This document shows, piece after piece, positions 11,371 to 22,196 of a DNA stretch of 64,000 bases. How positions within the stretch are numbered: position 1 is the first letter of the stretch; every line of letters starts with the position of its first letter. The notes beneath the pieces were generated by a model. That model ran no database searches. It was not told the origin of the DNA and worked only from the letters and a program-made list of their open reading frames with translations. The position numbers were made by a program, and so were the translations under genes. This stretch comes from Roridomyces roridus. Lineage: Eukaryota; Basidiomycota; Agaricomycetes; Agaricales; Mycenaceae. Where the stretch lies: assembly GCA_029378245.1 (NCBI GenBank), contig JARKIF010000003.1:186001-250000 (forward strand), given 5' to 3'.

Positions 11371-12325
11371 ACATCAGAGGGATGGTTGGGTATAGTGATG
11401 GGTGGCAGAATGCCTCACAGAGCAGCCTTTATCTAACATCACCCACTGATTGCTCATTGTTCTGGGTTTTGGGAGTGATGGAGGGATGTCCAGGTACAAG
11501 TTCATTGACAACTCTGGTAGCCCTTCACTCCCTCTACAACTCCGGTTTTTCTGATGGCATCAATAATTGATGTGATTGTCCGGCACCATTATTTAGTTGC
11601 CAACTTTGATGACTTTGACTTGCCATGTAAATCGCGCCTTTTGATCCCATCAATTATTGATGACCTTTGATGAGTGGCCGAGAAGCCGGTGTACCTCGGC
11701 CGGCCACCGCCGGCCACCGAGGTACTTGGTCACCACCAAGTCAAGTGGACTTGGTGTCCAGGATTTCTTCAGCATTTCTTCGGTTATTTCTTCAGCCATA
11801 GCCATTTTAACAGTTTCACTGCTAACTAGCAAGGCACCACAGATGTATGGTGCCTTGCCTATTGGCAAGGGTTGTTGGGCCCATTAGGTGAAACCCCGGC
11901 TTTAGCCAAACTCAATCTATCTTTTGTGTTAGCTGTGAAGCTTTACCATCTACAAAACGCTTTAGAATCGTCATTCTTGGTTCACATCAAGGATCTCAAT
12001 TCGCAATACTTTGTTTCAACATCGTATCCGAGACTATATCACCCAATTCCCTACAACCTTTACAAGGCCCTGTACTAGGGACTTATACTCGCCACATTCC
12101 CGCTATTCAATAGTTGTCACTCGCCCCGGAGCTTCGTGATTGGGTTAGTTGGATATAGATTCGTCTGTATCTCGACTCATCTGGTTAGATTCTTCGAGTG
12201 TTGTCAATTTCTATAGTAGGTTTAGAGCACATACATCAACGCGTCCCCCGCAAAACAAGTGCGTGGTGCACCGCGGGAGCGCCTCAGATTTAGGATATAC
12301 ATACACTTCCTCGCAGTCGCTCACC

Positions 12326-13660
12326 ACTTGCGTTCTTCCTCACATAAAAGGCAAGATCATCCTCGAGGAAGCATTCAACCTCCCACACCTCGCCGAAGCG
12401 CAAGCAAAGCAGTTCGTCTACGAGCCAAAGTGCGTGATGTGCCTGGCGTGTGATTTGGCGGATATCGAGGGGAGGGTAGCTGCCATGGATGAGGTGGGAA
12501 TATTCCACTTTCTCAGAGAGGAGCGATGTTCAACGGATTTACTGGTGTAGGCCGGAATCGAGATGCACGTACTCTCCTTGTAGCCCCCCGGGCCGCGGCG
12601 TTCGCGGCGGTGTCGATGCACGATCTCAAACAAGCCGCAGAAGAGCTGACCCGCGCAGTTGTCGAGCTGAGATGCGTTGGAGTGTTGATCAATGACTTCC
12701 AGAATAGCGGACCCGATGGGAATGTGAGCATTGGACCAATGAATTCCGAGCTTTATCTACCGACCCAATTTGCAGACCATGTTGTTCTACGACGACCCGA
12801 GATACGACGTCAGCTCATCCCACCAAGTAGAGGAAACTTACAAAGACTCGGAATTGCGCAGATGTTCTGGTCCACCGCGCAACACCTCTCTGTCCCCGTC
12901 TACGTGCACCTACGACTCCCATCCCAAGTCATATACGACCAACTCTACCGCGACCGCAGTTGCCTCGTCGACGCTCCATGGAGATTTGCCAACCAGCTGT
13001 CCCTCCACATCCTCGGTATTGCGACGTCCGGCGTTTGCGACCGTTTTCCTGGAGTCCAGCTCGTATTCGGGCATATGGGGAGCATGTGGGTGATTTTGAA
13101 GTACCGGTAGACTCATGGGATTGCTGAGCCTGCAGATCCCATTGGACTTGTGGCGGCTGGATCACAAACTCGACCGTTACTACTTTGTTTTGTCTCGTGT
13201 ACTGGTAGGCGGATACTTACATTCTCGAATAACCAGGTGAACGATTTCCACAGACGCGCATGTCCAAAACCAAAGCAATCCGAGACTATTTCGCCACCAA
13301 CATGCATATCACAAGTAAGTCCTCACGCTCAAAAAGAGAGTTACTTACTCAAGTACTCACCCCGAATGAACAGCAAGTGGATAATTCTCCACCCGCTCCC
13401 TTCAAGGCGCCACCGCCGAGCTCTGTTCCTTCCGAATCATGTTCTCGATCGACTACCCGTCCGAGGACGGTTTGTTGGAAGCAAGCACTTGGATCGATAA
13501 CCTCCCTTTGTGCGTTGAAGCTTCCTTGATTGGTACCAGCTCCTACCCATCAAATTATACATGCCCGTAGATCACAGCCCGACTTGTCTGCTATCGGCCG
13601 CGATAACGCTTTGCGTCTGCTGAAGTGCTACGCCCTGGCTGATAGCCAATTTCCTTGGAC
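12326..13660 (+). pseudogene. Dead 2,3-dihydroxybenzoate/gamma-resorcylate-type decarboxylase
   Basis: Pieces of an amidohydrolase-2 family decarboxylase follow in order: KIILEEAFNLP near the start, a DIEGRVAAMDEVGI segment, AGIEMHVLSL, FAAVSMHDLKQAAEEL, FYDDPRYD, VPVYVHLR (metal-site His), a VFGHMG segment, LWRLDHKLD, KAIRDYF, FSIDYP (catalytic Asp) and GRDNALRLLK. Several short introns can still be placed, for example 12733-12776 between PDGN and TMLFYDDP. The gene is dead: a TAG follows AGIEMHVLSL, the stretch between that and FAAVSMHD is deleted, and a TAA replaces the Asn codon of the TTSGNFS motif at about 13380. Such enzymes act on small aromatic acids in fungi. The first 100 bp upstream show no other gene. 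Confidence 0.8.
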
Positions 13661-14445
13661 CCGCCTCCCAAACAGACTTTGGCTCGCGAGAATGCCTGCC
13701 TCATTCACAGTCTGCCTCCCTCCCCACCTCAGGTCCTGCAAGTCTCGTGCGGTACCAGCATGGCCACGTCGAACGAACCGTCCAATCATCCTTCTCTGAA
13801 GACCGATTCACTCGTACACCATCCCTCTATTTCCATCTGCCACCCTGATCATTCATTCTTCCTGGCCAACAATCACTGGCGCGCGCTCGTCATCCGCTCC
13901 GACTCGGAGGATGTCACTCTGGCTCGCCACAAATCCTCTCTCAATTCAACTATGTACTTCTTCGTGGACGCAAACACCGACACCTAATTCGCTCACAGTT
14001 TGCTGTTTGAAACGTTGAAAGGCCGAGCGGTTCCATCGTGGTGCGCCCCTTTGGGCCCGTTCTATCCGGGACTCAGGCATAAGGATTGTGTGGATTTGAA
14101 TATTTTTCCCCCACAGACGTTCTGATTCGAGTTTCACCAGTTATCGAATCCACCCATTCCTTGATTTCGTGGCCTACTTGCCGATCCTGAGACCACTCGC
14201 ATAGGTAGGTAGGTAGGTAGCATTACACGGCATGGTCCCGCTTAGGAACGCCGGATCGGGGACTTGTCCCGGCACACGACAGACACTAATCAACCGACTA
14301 TGATGTGTACCTTCGGCCCCCACTCGATGCACCCTCAGAGCCGAGCTCACGCGTACGATCCCCGCCGCGCGGTAGAACCCATCGAATACACCAAGCATAG
14401 ATTACCTCCAGAGGAGGTAACCGTCACGTTAAACTTGAGAAGCAC
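13661..14445. other. Intergenic, no gene seen
   Basis: No frame with family similarity or splice structure. A short (GGTA)n run lies at about 14201-14220. The segment ends where the minus-strand reverse transcriptase remnant begins. Confidence 0.4.
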
Positions 14446-16794
14446 CTATAAAACCTGTGAGCTAGATAACCTATACACTGGGCTCGCGTAGAATATTTGC
14501 AGAACTTCGTATGCGTACTTTGCCACAAGAGCTATTTTGGCTCGTTCATGTACCATCGCTTTGAAAAACTCGATCGGATTGGGTTTCTCTATGGCGTGCC
14601 TCAAAGTCGGCGAATCTTCGAGCAAGTCTCCCAGAAAGTCTTTCCTCAAGGCTTCAACCTCGGGTGAGGCGTTGCAGAGCAGGAGGGCATGTTCTGGAGT
14701 TTCGACATCGCTTTTACAGAATCGACATAGGCGTTTGGAACGATCATCAACTCTTGGGTGCGCATGGTCCACCCATCGCAAAACTTCCACGGCCAACAGG
14801 TGAGCAGATAGCAGGAGCCGAGTCAGGGCTTCTCGATGCTTCTGAGTTCTCACCATTGACAGATAGTGGCGAAGTCGGAGAGTTTGCGGAATGGGAGGGC
14901 CTTCTTTCTGCGGTTCGCGGCGGCCTTGTATAAGGTATAGCTTGTCAGACGCGTCTACTTCTTGCTGAATCCACCGTTCCATCAGCTTGTTGACATCTTT
15001 CACATATTCCGCGACGTTGCAAGATTGGGAACTGGACACGGAAACGGAAGCTTACTTGCTGCAATAGTGAGGTCCTTCACCCACGACTTTTTACCCAGCT
15101 CATTCAGTTTTATAGAACTCTCGAACGCCGCACGGGCAAAGTGGGTAGCCGGAAGTTCCAGAAGATACTGCAGATAGCCAAGAGCAAGAATGAAACGTCG
15201 GACGCGGAGAGGTACGATCCCTGTTTCCGTGTACAGCGGGATTAGCATTGAATATTGATCGGCCATGGAGACCCAGGATTTGACGTAGGAACGACACTTG
15301 GATTTCGCAGAGGTCTTTGACATGAAAGTCTTCGCAATCTGGCGATATCTCACACCCGTGTGTAAGATGACAATCGACGCGCGCCATGTACAACTGCTTG
15401 TATTCCTTAGGAGTGAGTCGTCCCGTTCTGTCTTCAATCCCCATGATACGATGAACACAATATCTCGCAGTGTCTGCCTTCGACTTATAGTGATCCTCGA
15501 ATATGTTTTGCGTGTCCGTTCTGAAGTGGACTCCGACATACTTTTCCGCGTTGGAGATCTCAAGCACGTCGTCACCTAGCTTGAATACCGGAGGTGGGTT
15601 GGGCGTCTTTCCGAAAATCAAGATCACAGTCTTCAGCATGTTGATCAGTATGAAGTTTCGCGCGCACCAGTCCTGGAGCGTATTGAGCTTGGCTCGGAGT
15701 CCTGTCTCAGAATATGAGACGAGCAGGACATCGTCGGCTTGTGCCATCAGAGCCATTCGTACGTTTTCCAGTACCACATCATCCATATCCGGCAGCATCG
15801 CTAAGTCAGCCATGTACAGGTTCCACAGGATCGGCGAGGCGGGGTCTCCTGTAAGGACACCCATGGTCGCCTTGAACTCTGCCGAACTCTCGTCACCGTG
15901 CTTGACATAGTACGACATGCTGTCGTAAGTCTTACGCAGCCAGTCGAAAATCGGGCCCGACATTCCCATCCTGGTGAGTTTCAGCCACATGGTTGCCTGG
16001 TCCACTGACGGAAAAGCATTGGTAGCGTCGATGGCGGCGACATACACCGTCTTGCCGTGGGCCCGAGCCCAGTCCTTGATACAGCGGAGGATAAAAGGAT
16101 TGTTATTGGTCCGATATTTTTCTCGGAACCCGTTTTGCCAATCCGGGATGTACCCTCTCGCAGCCGCCCATAGAGTCAGTCTTCGATGGATCAGGAGGGT
16201 CAAGAACTTGAGGAAGCAGCTTTCCAGGGCAATGATCCTGTAACTGTCAGGTGCGTCCGCGTTTTTACCCCTTTTCAATAGGCCGATCATAAAGGACCTC
16301 AGCCAAATTGAAGGGTTGTCGGTACGACGGACGCACTCGTTGGCGAGGTACGCCAGGTCCTCATTCGGGATTCCCAAGATGTCCTCGTAGGAAACTGCAT
16401 CCTCTCCGGTGGCACTGTCCAGCGAATGGTCCAGCAGGTGGTCCTTTGCCCATGCCGCGTCATCTACGGTCCATTCCCGGGAGAAAAAGCGCTCCGAAGT
16501 ATGATCCGTCGTCGCCGCTGGGATAGCTGCCGCAAGCTTCTGATTCATTCTGTACTGAAGCTTGTCGAAGGCTCCGGGTAGGTTTTCCCCACGATTGGAC
16601 CTTTTCTCAAAAACCACTTGCAGCTGGTCCGCACTCACTGTCACCGGTGCCGGAGCTGGGTCAATGAGTCGTTTAACCTCTTTCCAGAAAACCCTGTGTG
16701 TAGGCGCCTCAAGAACTCTATTCCTAAGGATGACTCCAACCACTGCATCTCCGTTCGATCCGGGGGCGGACTCCAGCTGGTTGTGACCACTATT
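14446..16794 (-). pseudogene. Non-LTR (LINE-type) reverse transcriptase remnant
   Basis: The minus strand from 16794 to 15100 is open for about 560 codons and holds a reverse transcriptase: YIPDWQNGF, the AIDATNAFPSVDQ motif, LTGDPASPILWNLY, and a QADDVLLVS catalytic loop followed by INMLKTVILIFGK and a thumb-like region. That pattern is LINE-type, not LTR-type. Two frame changes (about 15255 and 15015) are needed to continue into the C-terminal part, which ends with a zinc-finger-like CRFCKSDVETPEHALLLC. Two stops lie directly upstream of 16794, no endonuclease domain is present on either side, and no A-rich tail was found. I infer a 5'-truncated or endonuclease-less element with later frameshifts. 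Confidence 0.85.
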
Positions 16795-17493
16795 TTATTA
16801 GTTGCAGAACCGCTGACCCGACGCATGGCGCCCTCTCTCCCTTTATTTCTTTTTGAAAGTTGTTGGTTTGTAAAAGATGGGTGACGCAGGCAGGCAGGTA
16901 GTCGTGAAGGGAATAACGGAGGAGGGCATCAGACGATTCCCAAGCTGCCGTCCTCCGATTGGCGGGAAGTGATATCCAAAGCACAATGCATGCACCTATC
17001 TGCGCGTTAGCGCACGCCTCGTAATACTAGAGAGTGATTGACAAGGGGACCACAATGCGAGGAGCCGGATGATGTCCAAAATACGAGTAAATGGGACATA
17101 CTTCAAGTCGCTTGCATCCTATGTATTCCGTTCATAAGTTCACTCGTTGGATCTGCGAGGGCATCAATCTGCAATCCCCGAAATGAGACACCCGAAGTTC
17201 AAACAACGAGGACCAAAAAAGTCACCGCATACACAGATCCGGCGTCGAGCTCCATGCTATGTAGAATAAGGAAATTTTGATGATTTAAAAAGGCACTTGG
17301 CTTTATACACTGCAGAGAATGGAGAGTGTCTGTGGGTATTTACTTATGATCGGCCCGGGTCCACTCGAGTTTGACTCACAACCTCGACTATGACCGCTGC
17401 AACCGCAGAGTGGAATCCTGGTGTCTAATATCGCCCGGGAACGCGAGTGTGGATCCAACACAAGTCGGAGAGGCTCATGGAATACGAATGTTC
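16795..17493. other. Intergenic, no gene seen
   Basis: No supported coding frame or structured RNA. The block separates the LINE remnant from the first 185-bp MITE. Confidence 0.35.
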
Positions 17494-17496
17494 AAT

Positions 17497-17681
17497 ACCC
17501 TGCTTGCGCAGAAGCCATACGAGCCACCGGATGGCTTTTTTGACGTGCGCGTCCTATGGCTAATTTAGGCAGCAAAAGCCATTCAATGGCTCCACGAGCC
17601 AAGTTTAGCAGAGTGGAGCCATATGACGCGCACGGCCAAAAAGCCATTACGTGGCTCGTATGGCTTCTGCGCAAGCTCTCT
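17497..17681. mobile_element. 185-bp MITE, copy 1
   Basis: The element begins ACCCTGCTTGCGCAGAAGCC and ends in the near reverse complement (GGCTTCTGCGCAAGCTCTCT), with terminal repeats of about 27 bp. It is flanked by a 3-bp duplication AAT (17494-17496 and 17682-17684). It is identical base for base to the copy at 32667-32851, which has a different 3-bp duplication. Internally GAGCCA/TGGCTC motifs recur in both orientations. A 3-bp target duplication fits CACTA- or Harbinger-type elements; no transposase of either type is in the window. Confidence 0.9.
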
Positions 17682-17689
17682 AATGATGC

Positions 17690-18470
17690 GTGAGTCAGCG
17701 GCGCGCTCCGCCTCTTTGTAAAATACTGACGCAATCGCACTGTAGACAAGAGCTGTCTTTCCAACAAGGTGAAAGCGAGAATATACCGCGTTTGCCGATG
17801 CTGAAAGCACAACATCCAGCCAAAGCGTAGGCCGGCATGGAAGAAGTGCTGGACCGAACTTGGCGACTATTATCCTCCTCTTCCTCAGGTCGAGACCAGT
17901 TCGAGTGAATGCGGAGCGTACCCAAGCGTCGAAGTTCAACGACCCTCCTCGTACAGCCCCGATTTGAACCAACCCCACCATTATCATGATGAGCCTGGCA
18001 CCAATCATGGCGCCGGTGCACTTCACGACGCACCCCAGTGGGACGTCGAGTATGTCAGTGCCGATGATCTCGCGAGGCATTGTGACGATGTAAAAAGATA
18101 CTATTCGAAATCCGATCAGGCTTGGCTTTGGCCACGGAAGTCGAACGAGTGGGGGAATTGCGTCGACACTCCAAATGGGGGCAATCAACGACCGTATCTG
18201 GTCAACAGATAATATTCGGTGGGTGGTACGTGAACGGCAGAAATACGGCGGGACGGATACGGATAGCCAAAAACGGTGGTGGCTATGAATACGGCGGAAC
18301 AGCGGAACTGATGGCGGTGATGGCGGGATTTGATCGCTGTGATGGACAACGAGCGGGCAGCGGGATGAACGGTGGTATTGACCCTGGGCAGCGGATTTAC
18401 GACCGAGCCAGGCGACCAATGTGAAAGCTAGATAAAAAAAGATAAGATTTTTGGTACAGACCACAGCGCC
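17690..18470 (-). other. Coding-like remnant next to MITE, F-box-related upstream part
   Basis: A long open minus-strand frame runs through this block. Its part near 18080-18170 (IPPLVRLPW...LIGFRIVSFYIVT) matches, as DNA and in the same frame, the segment just upstream of the truncated F-box/LRR gene at 62144-63010. The rest shows no family I recognise. I read it as a fragment of a duplicated F-box-type gene, not an expressed gene. Confidence 0.25.
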
Positions 18471-18523
18471 AGTGAAAACTGGGGGGTACTCCTACGACTA
18501 GCTACTTTTTCCGCTCCTTATAT

Positions 18524-18524
<1 letters not shown>

Positions 18525-18556
<32 letters not shown>
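18525..18556 (+). repeat. Poly-C tract of 32 bases
   Basis: An uninterrupted run of C follows directly after TATATA. In a non-coding region this is a mononucleotide repeat; its length in the assembly may be unreliable. Confidence 0.85.
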
Positions 18557-18558
<2 letters not shown>

Positions 18559-18881
18559 ACATCCACGGATCAATTCTCTGCCGAACCATTGCCGCAACCT
18601 CGGTCTTGGTAATGGCTCAATAATCCGCTTGATAATGAGCTGCGGGCACGGGAATCCGGTCATCCACGGACATCAAGCCGATCAAGCCGTGCCTTCGGCA
18701 TGTGCCGTGTGCCGGGTTGCCGAGTGGTCGAAGTTGAAAAGTGTTGTCGAAGTGGTGATGAAGGAATGATGCCATTGCTGGCAAATGCTCGGCGTGTGAT
18801 GTGAAGCAGTAGAAATACATTTTAATTGAATATATATTCCGGCTCGCATCAGAAACCATCGTGATTACACTGGTTTCACAG

Positions 18882-19351
18882 ATGTGGCATCACAGCATCT
18901 CGAGACGTATCTTCGTACCGGCGAGACTACCAGTGCATACTCTTCAGTCGTAAATTCCGGGAGCCCACAGGCGGCGATGCAATATGGAGGTGGGCAGCCC
19001 GAGACGTACGTTGGGGAGAGTTTGAGCGGTTTCTCATCAGCCGTGGATTCTGGAAACTCCGGAGTCACGCTGCAATATGAAGGGCTCGCGCTGTATCACG
19101 ATCCCAACGAAATGATCTACAGGGGATATGAACCGACCCACAACTATGAAGGCAACGCAGGTCATGCCAACCTGCAAACCTACAACGGCAGCAGTGGCTA
19201 CGGATGCCAGCTCTTCGACAATAGCCATTGGGGACACGAAGCCCAGGCAGATCATGCCAGTCAGGCGGACGAGCTCCTGCGCTATTATGGCTTTAACGAC
19301 GGAGGATACGATATTCAACAAGTTGAGCATGACAGAGAGCACGACTCTTGA
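18882..19351 (+). CDS. 3' exon of a Gln/Asn/Tyr-rich protein, start not found
   Basis: An open frame of about 156 codons starts behind a good splice acceptor (TTTCACAG, ending 18881) and ends with TGA at 19349-19351; there is no in-frame ATG before the upstream stop near 18833. The protein is rich in Gln, Asn, Gly, Ser and Tyr and shows an internal repeat: SAYSSVVNSGSPQAAMQYGG and SGFSSAVDSGNSGVTLQYEG. The repeat and biased composition argue for real coding sequence. The upstream exon and the function are unknown. The last codons and following 80 bp are duplicated twice near 23.9 and 24.3 kb. Confidence 0.35.
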
Positions 19352-19489
19352 CGTTCAAGCTGAAAATCAATAAGCGCTGGCATGTTCAGCAGGGTATTTT
19401 GGCAGCGACGAGCCCTTCAAGAACCAACTCCGGGGCGCACAAAGACCGCAATACAGTACTATTGTCTGCAGGCAAGCCAATGCGAGGCG

Positions 19490-20208
19490 CTACGTCATGA
19501 TGGGGTCGGAATCCTTCAGTACATCGTCGCTGTAGTCTTCCGGAGCTTGGCCAAACCGTAGATGCCCTATAGATGAACGTGTCAACAGTGGCACCTCAAC
19601 ACCTTGACGTCTGAAGGAGAGGTGCATAAAGTTGGCCTGGACGAGATTCGGAGCTCCGCGCGGAGTCTGGAGCAGCTCGGCGGGATTCTCGAGAGTCGAC
19701 GCTGTATAAAACCAATTGATAGTAAGGACATGCAACGCATCGAACGCAAACACCAGCTTTATGCCCCCTCGAGGATACTTCAATGACAAGATTCTGAATC
19801 CGATGGGCATTGGCGTAGATGGCCTGGATGGAATCGAAGCCGTTACTCCAGCGCACCGCCAGTGAGATCGGATGGATCTTTTCACGAGCGATCCAAAGCT
19901 TTAAAAGGCTTCCAAAGTCCTTGAAGGGCACGCAGGCGTACGGTGTCGCGAGTGCGATGGCCCTCCATCTGCAACAAATACCAGTGCGCAGGAGCGTAGG
20001 TGGCTCGTTTCCAAGTTGAAGGTTTCTGGTAGGCATTGCCGGAAGATGTGTGACGCTACGAGTGGCAAAAGAAAACTGGGTAGAGGACGGCATTTAGATC
20101 GAACCGGGCGTCGCTTCGCTGTTGTTCGAGATGGCGGAGGACTCGATGCCGATGCGCCAGTGCTTGAGAAAAACCTCGATCCGCTCGTGGAGCTCGTGAG
20201 TGGATGCC
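19490..20208 (-). pseudogene. Dead F-box/LRR paralogue
   Basis: The minus strand starts with MASTHELHERIE at 20208, comparable to the coiled-coil start of the intact F-box gene at 22197, but a stop and frame shifts follow within 60 codons. Recognisable pieces downstream are CCRWRAIALATPY (end of an F-box), KLWIAREKIHPISLAVRW, and in another frame GAPNLVQANFMHLSFRRQ and IGHLRFGQAPED, which align with NAPNLVEFNMYRISFDE and LQHLRFGKLPED of the intact gene. It is a divergent, inactivated paralogue 2 kb away and in the opposite orientation. Confidence 0.75.
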
Positions 20209-22196
20209 ATGGCGGCGAAGAACAAGCGTGTTATTTGTTTGTGGTCATCAAATCCCAAATTCCCAATTAGGCAATGGACGCAGCGAATGTCTACTCTGCT
20301 ACTGGGACCACGTATGAAGGCGAGTAGGTACGCTACTGACGGGAGGAGCGAGGAATACACATGGCCGTGATCTGCCGCCCACCCAGCTGCAGAATCCGAC
20401 ACGATAAAGAGAGGGACAGCCTTCCAGCTCCCAGGCTAGCTTGACACGTTCGTCCTGCTGCTCACGAGGGGCTCGTACAACCCATACCGTGTGCCACCCC
20501 TCACGCAACGCGCGCGCCTTTCGTCGAGGCTGACGCAGCGCCCCGCTTCCGTAGTCCGATGCGACAAGTGGTGCGGCCCCGCCTGCACCCAAAGCACTCG
20601 ACGGCGCGTGACACGCGTAAAAGCAAAAGCGCAGCACGACCTGCGCCCGCACTCAGCCTTGTAGATGGCCGCAGCAAGCATTATAAGATCGTGACCATCG
20701 TCATCGTCGAGGGGAATTCCCAAGTCGAAGCCGGTCCGCAAGCGCAGCACACCCGGAGGACGAGGGCAAGGAGCAGCATCTCCACGACGGGTGGTGCATG
20801 ATCTGCTCTGCATCAGCTCAAGACCGATGCAAACTGTATGAGTCTTACGGGGACGCGTGCAGCAAAGAACATATCAGGCATGTAGAGCGATTGCGTTTGA
20901 CATTCGCAGAGAGACGCCGCTCGTCGGGAGGCTTCGGATAGCGTTTATGGGAAGACATTGTCCAGGATGGCATCCTCGACCAGAAACGCGGAGGTGGTAT
21001 CGTCGGAAAGGCGGCAGCGGACTGAGGATCGACAACGGTGTCCAGCGACGCCCTATCTACAGCGGAGCTACCTGGGAGGGCCCATATTGGGTAAGCGTAT
21101 GAGACGAGCTGGATGGTAGGCTTCCGAGGCGGGACGGATTGCAGCGAGCGGTGGAGGCGATTGGTCAAGATCGCGTGTGATGAGGAGCCTTGGAATGTTG
21201 CTTTCCTCTGGAAGCGCATGTCAGCGGGACGATGGGGAGGCTGAGACAGCTTACCGATGGACTGGTCTTGAAACTTGCAGCGACGAGTGGTATCTAACTC
21301 GATGACACAGCGCTGGTACACGCTATTCAGCAGAGCGTCAAGGACACAGGGCAGAGTATACGCACTGAAAATAAGAACGAGTGGGGAGATGTACACCCGC
21401 TTCCGATTGGGCTCATGCGCTCCTCCTTTCAGGCTCGTGATCGAAGCGAATCGCGTGGTGGTCGACGCCAGAGATATCGTTGTCGACACTCCATCGACGA
21501 GACGTGGATGCAAGCGTAAAGACGCTCCGATATGGCGGGGTGTACGCCGATTAGTCAAGATCGTATCCGGGCGACTGAGAACACTGCTAAGTACTGGGCG
21601 TAAAACGGACATGCCGAGCACGCACCATTCAATGACGCGTATGAGAACCAGAATACGATATTCTCCTATTCTGCCGTACTCGTGTGCAGTGGCAACGTCC
21701 CGGGTGGCATGGACCCACGAGAAAGCGCTGGTGGCCCGAAAATCTCTGGTACGAGGATCAATAGCGCGTCCTCTCTAAACCAAAAGGGAGACGCACAAGG
21801 CTCTTCCGCACCACAGGTCCCTCACTCCACCGTACAATGACTCGCAAGCACTGATCCACTACGACTCGACTGGGTCTTGTAAGGAAGGGGAGCGTAGGGC
21901 GGTGATGACCGGTAATGGAATGGACTCTTCCAGTACAACGGGGACTTGAAGGCAGGCGGGTTGGGTGATTCCGAAAAGGAGTTCATGCAAGGACCGTAGG
22001 CGGCGGCCGCAGCGTCGGCGGAGAAGGCAGAGTCTGATACGGATCATACCAAACAACAACCAAACAAAGAAACCTCTTGGACCGGAACTTCTATCTGCGA
22101 CGTGAGTGAGAGGCTGCCAGGTGAGCTAAGCTTTCCTCCCTATCCGAGACAACTCAGATATGGAGTCTTTAGAGTTTTGAAGCTTGACGACAAACC
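20209..22196. other. Region without a recognised gene
   Basis: The minus strand has moderately long open frames. One with a plausible 47-bp intron (GTAAGC to TTCCAG, about 21258-21212) would join CKFQDQSI to EESNIPRLL. None shows a known domain, and no complete exon chain from ATG to stop could be built. It may hold another decayed gene; I do not call one. Confidence 0.3.

Larger units (their letters stand above)
7815..11890. mobile_element. 4.1 kb DNA transposon with long TIRs and 8-bp TSD
   Basis: The sequence starting CACCTAATGGGCCCAACAA at 7815 returns in reverse complement ending at 11890, and the two arms match over roughly 280-340 bp once a nested insertion is removed. The flanks carry a perfect 8-bp duplication AAACCCCG (7807-7814 and 11891-11898). 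Inside both arms there are short palindromes with CAATTATTGATGG. The 2.4 kb interior (9180-11540) has no long open frame and is A+T-richer than its surroundings, so this copy is non-autonomous or dead. An 8-bp duplication fits hAT or P elements, the long arms fit Mutator-like elements; I cannot assign the superfamily. Confidence 0.8.

Noticed and set aside
20845..21621. 258-codon minus-strand open frame
   Set aside because: A plausible 47-bp intron interrupts it, but neither the spliced nor unspliced product resembles a known family.
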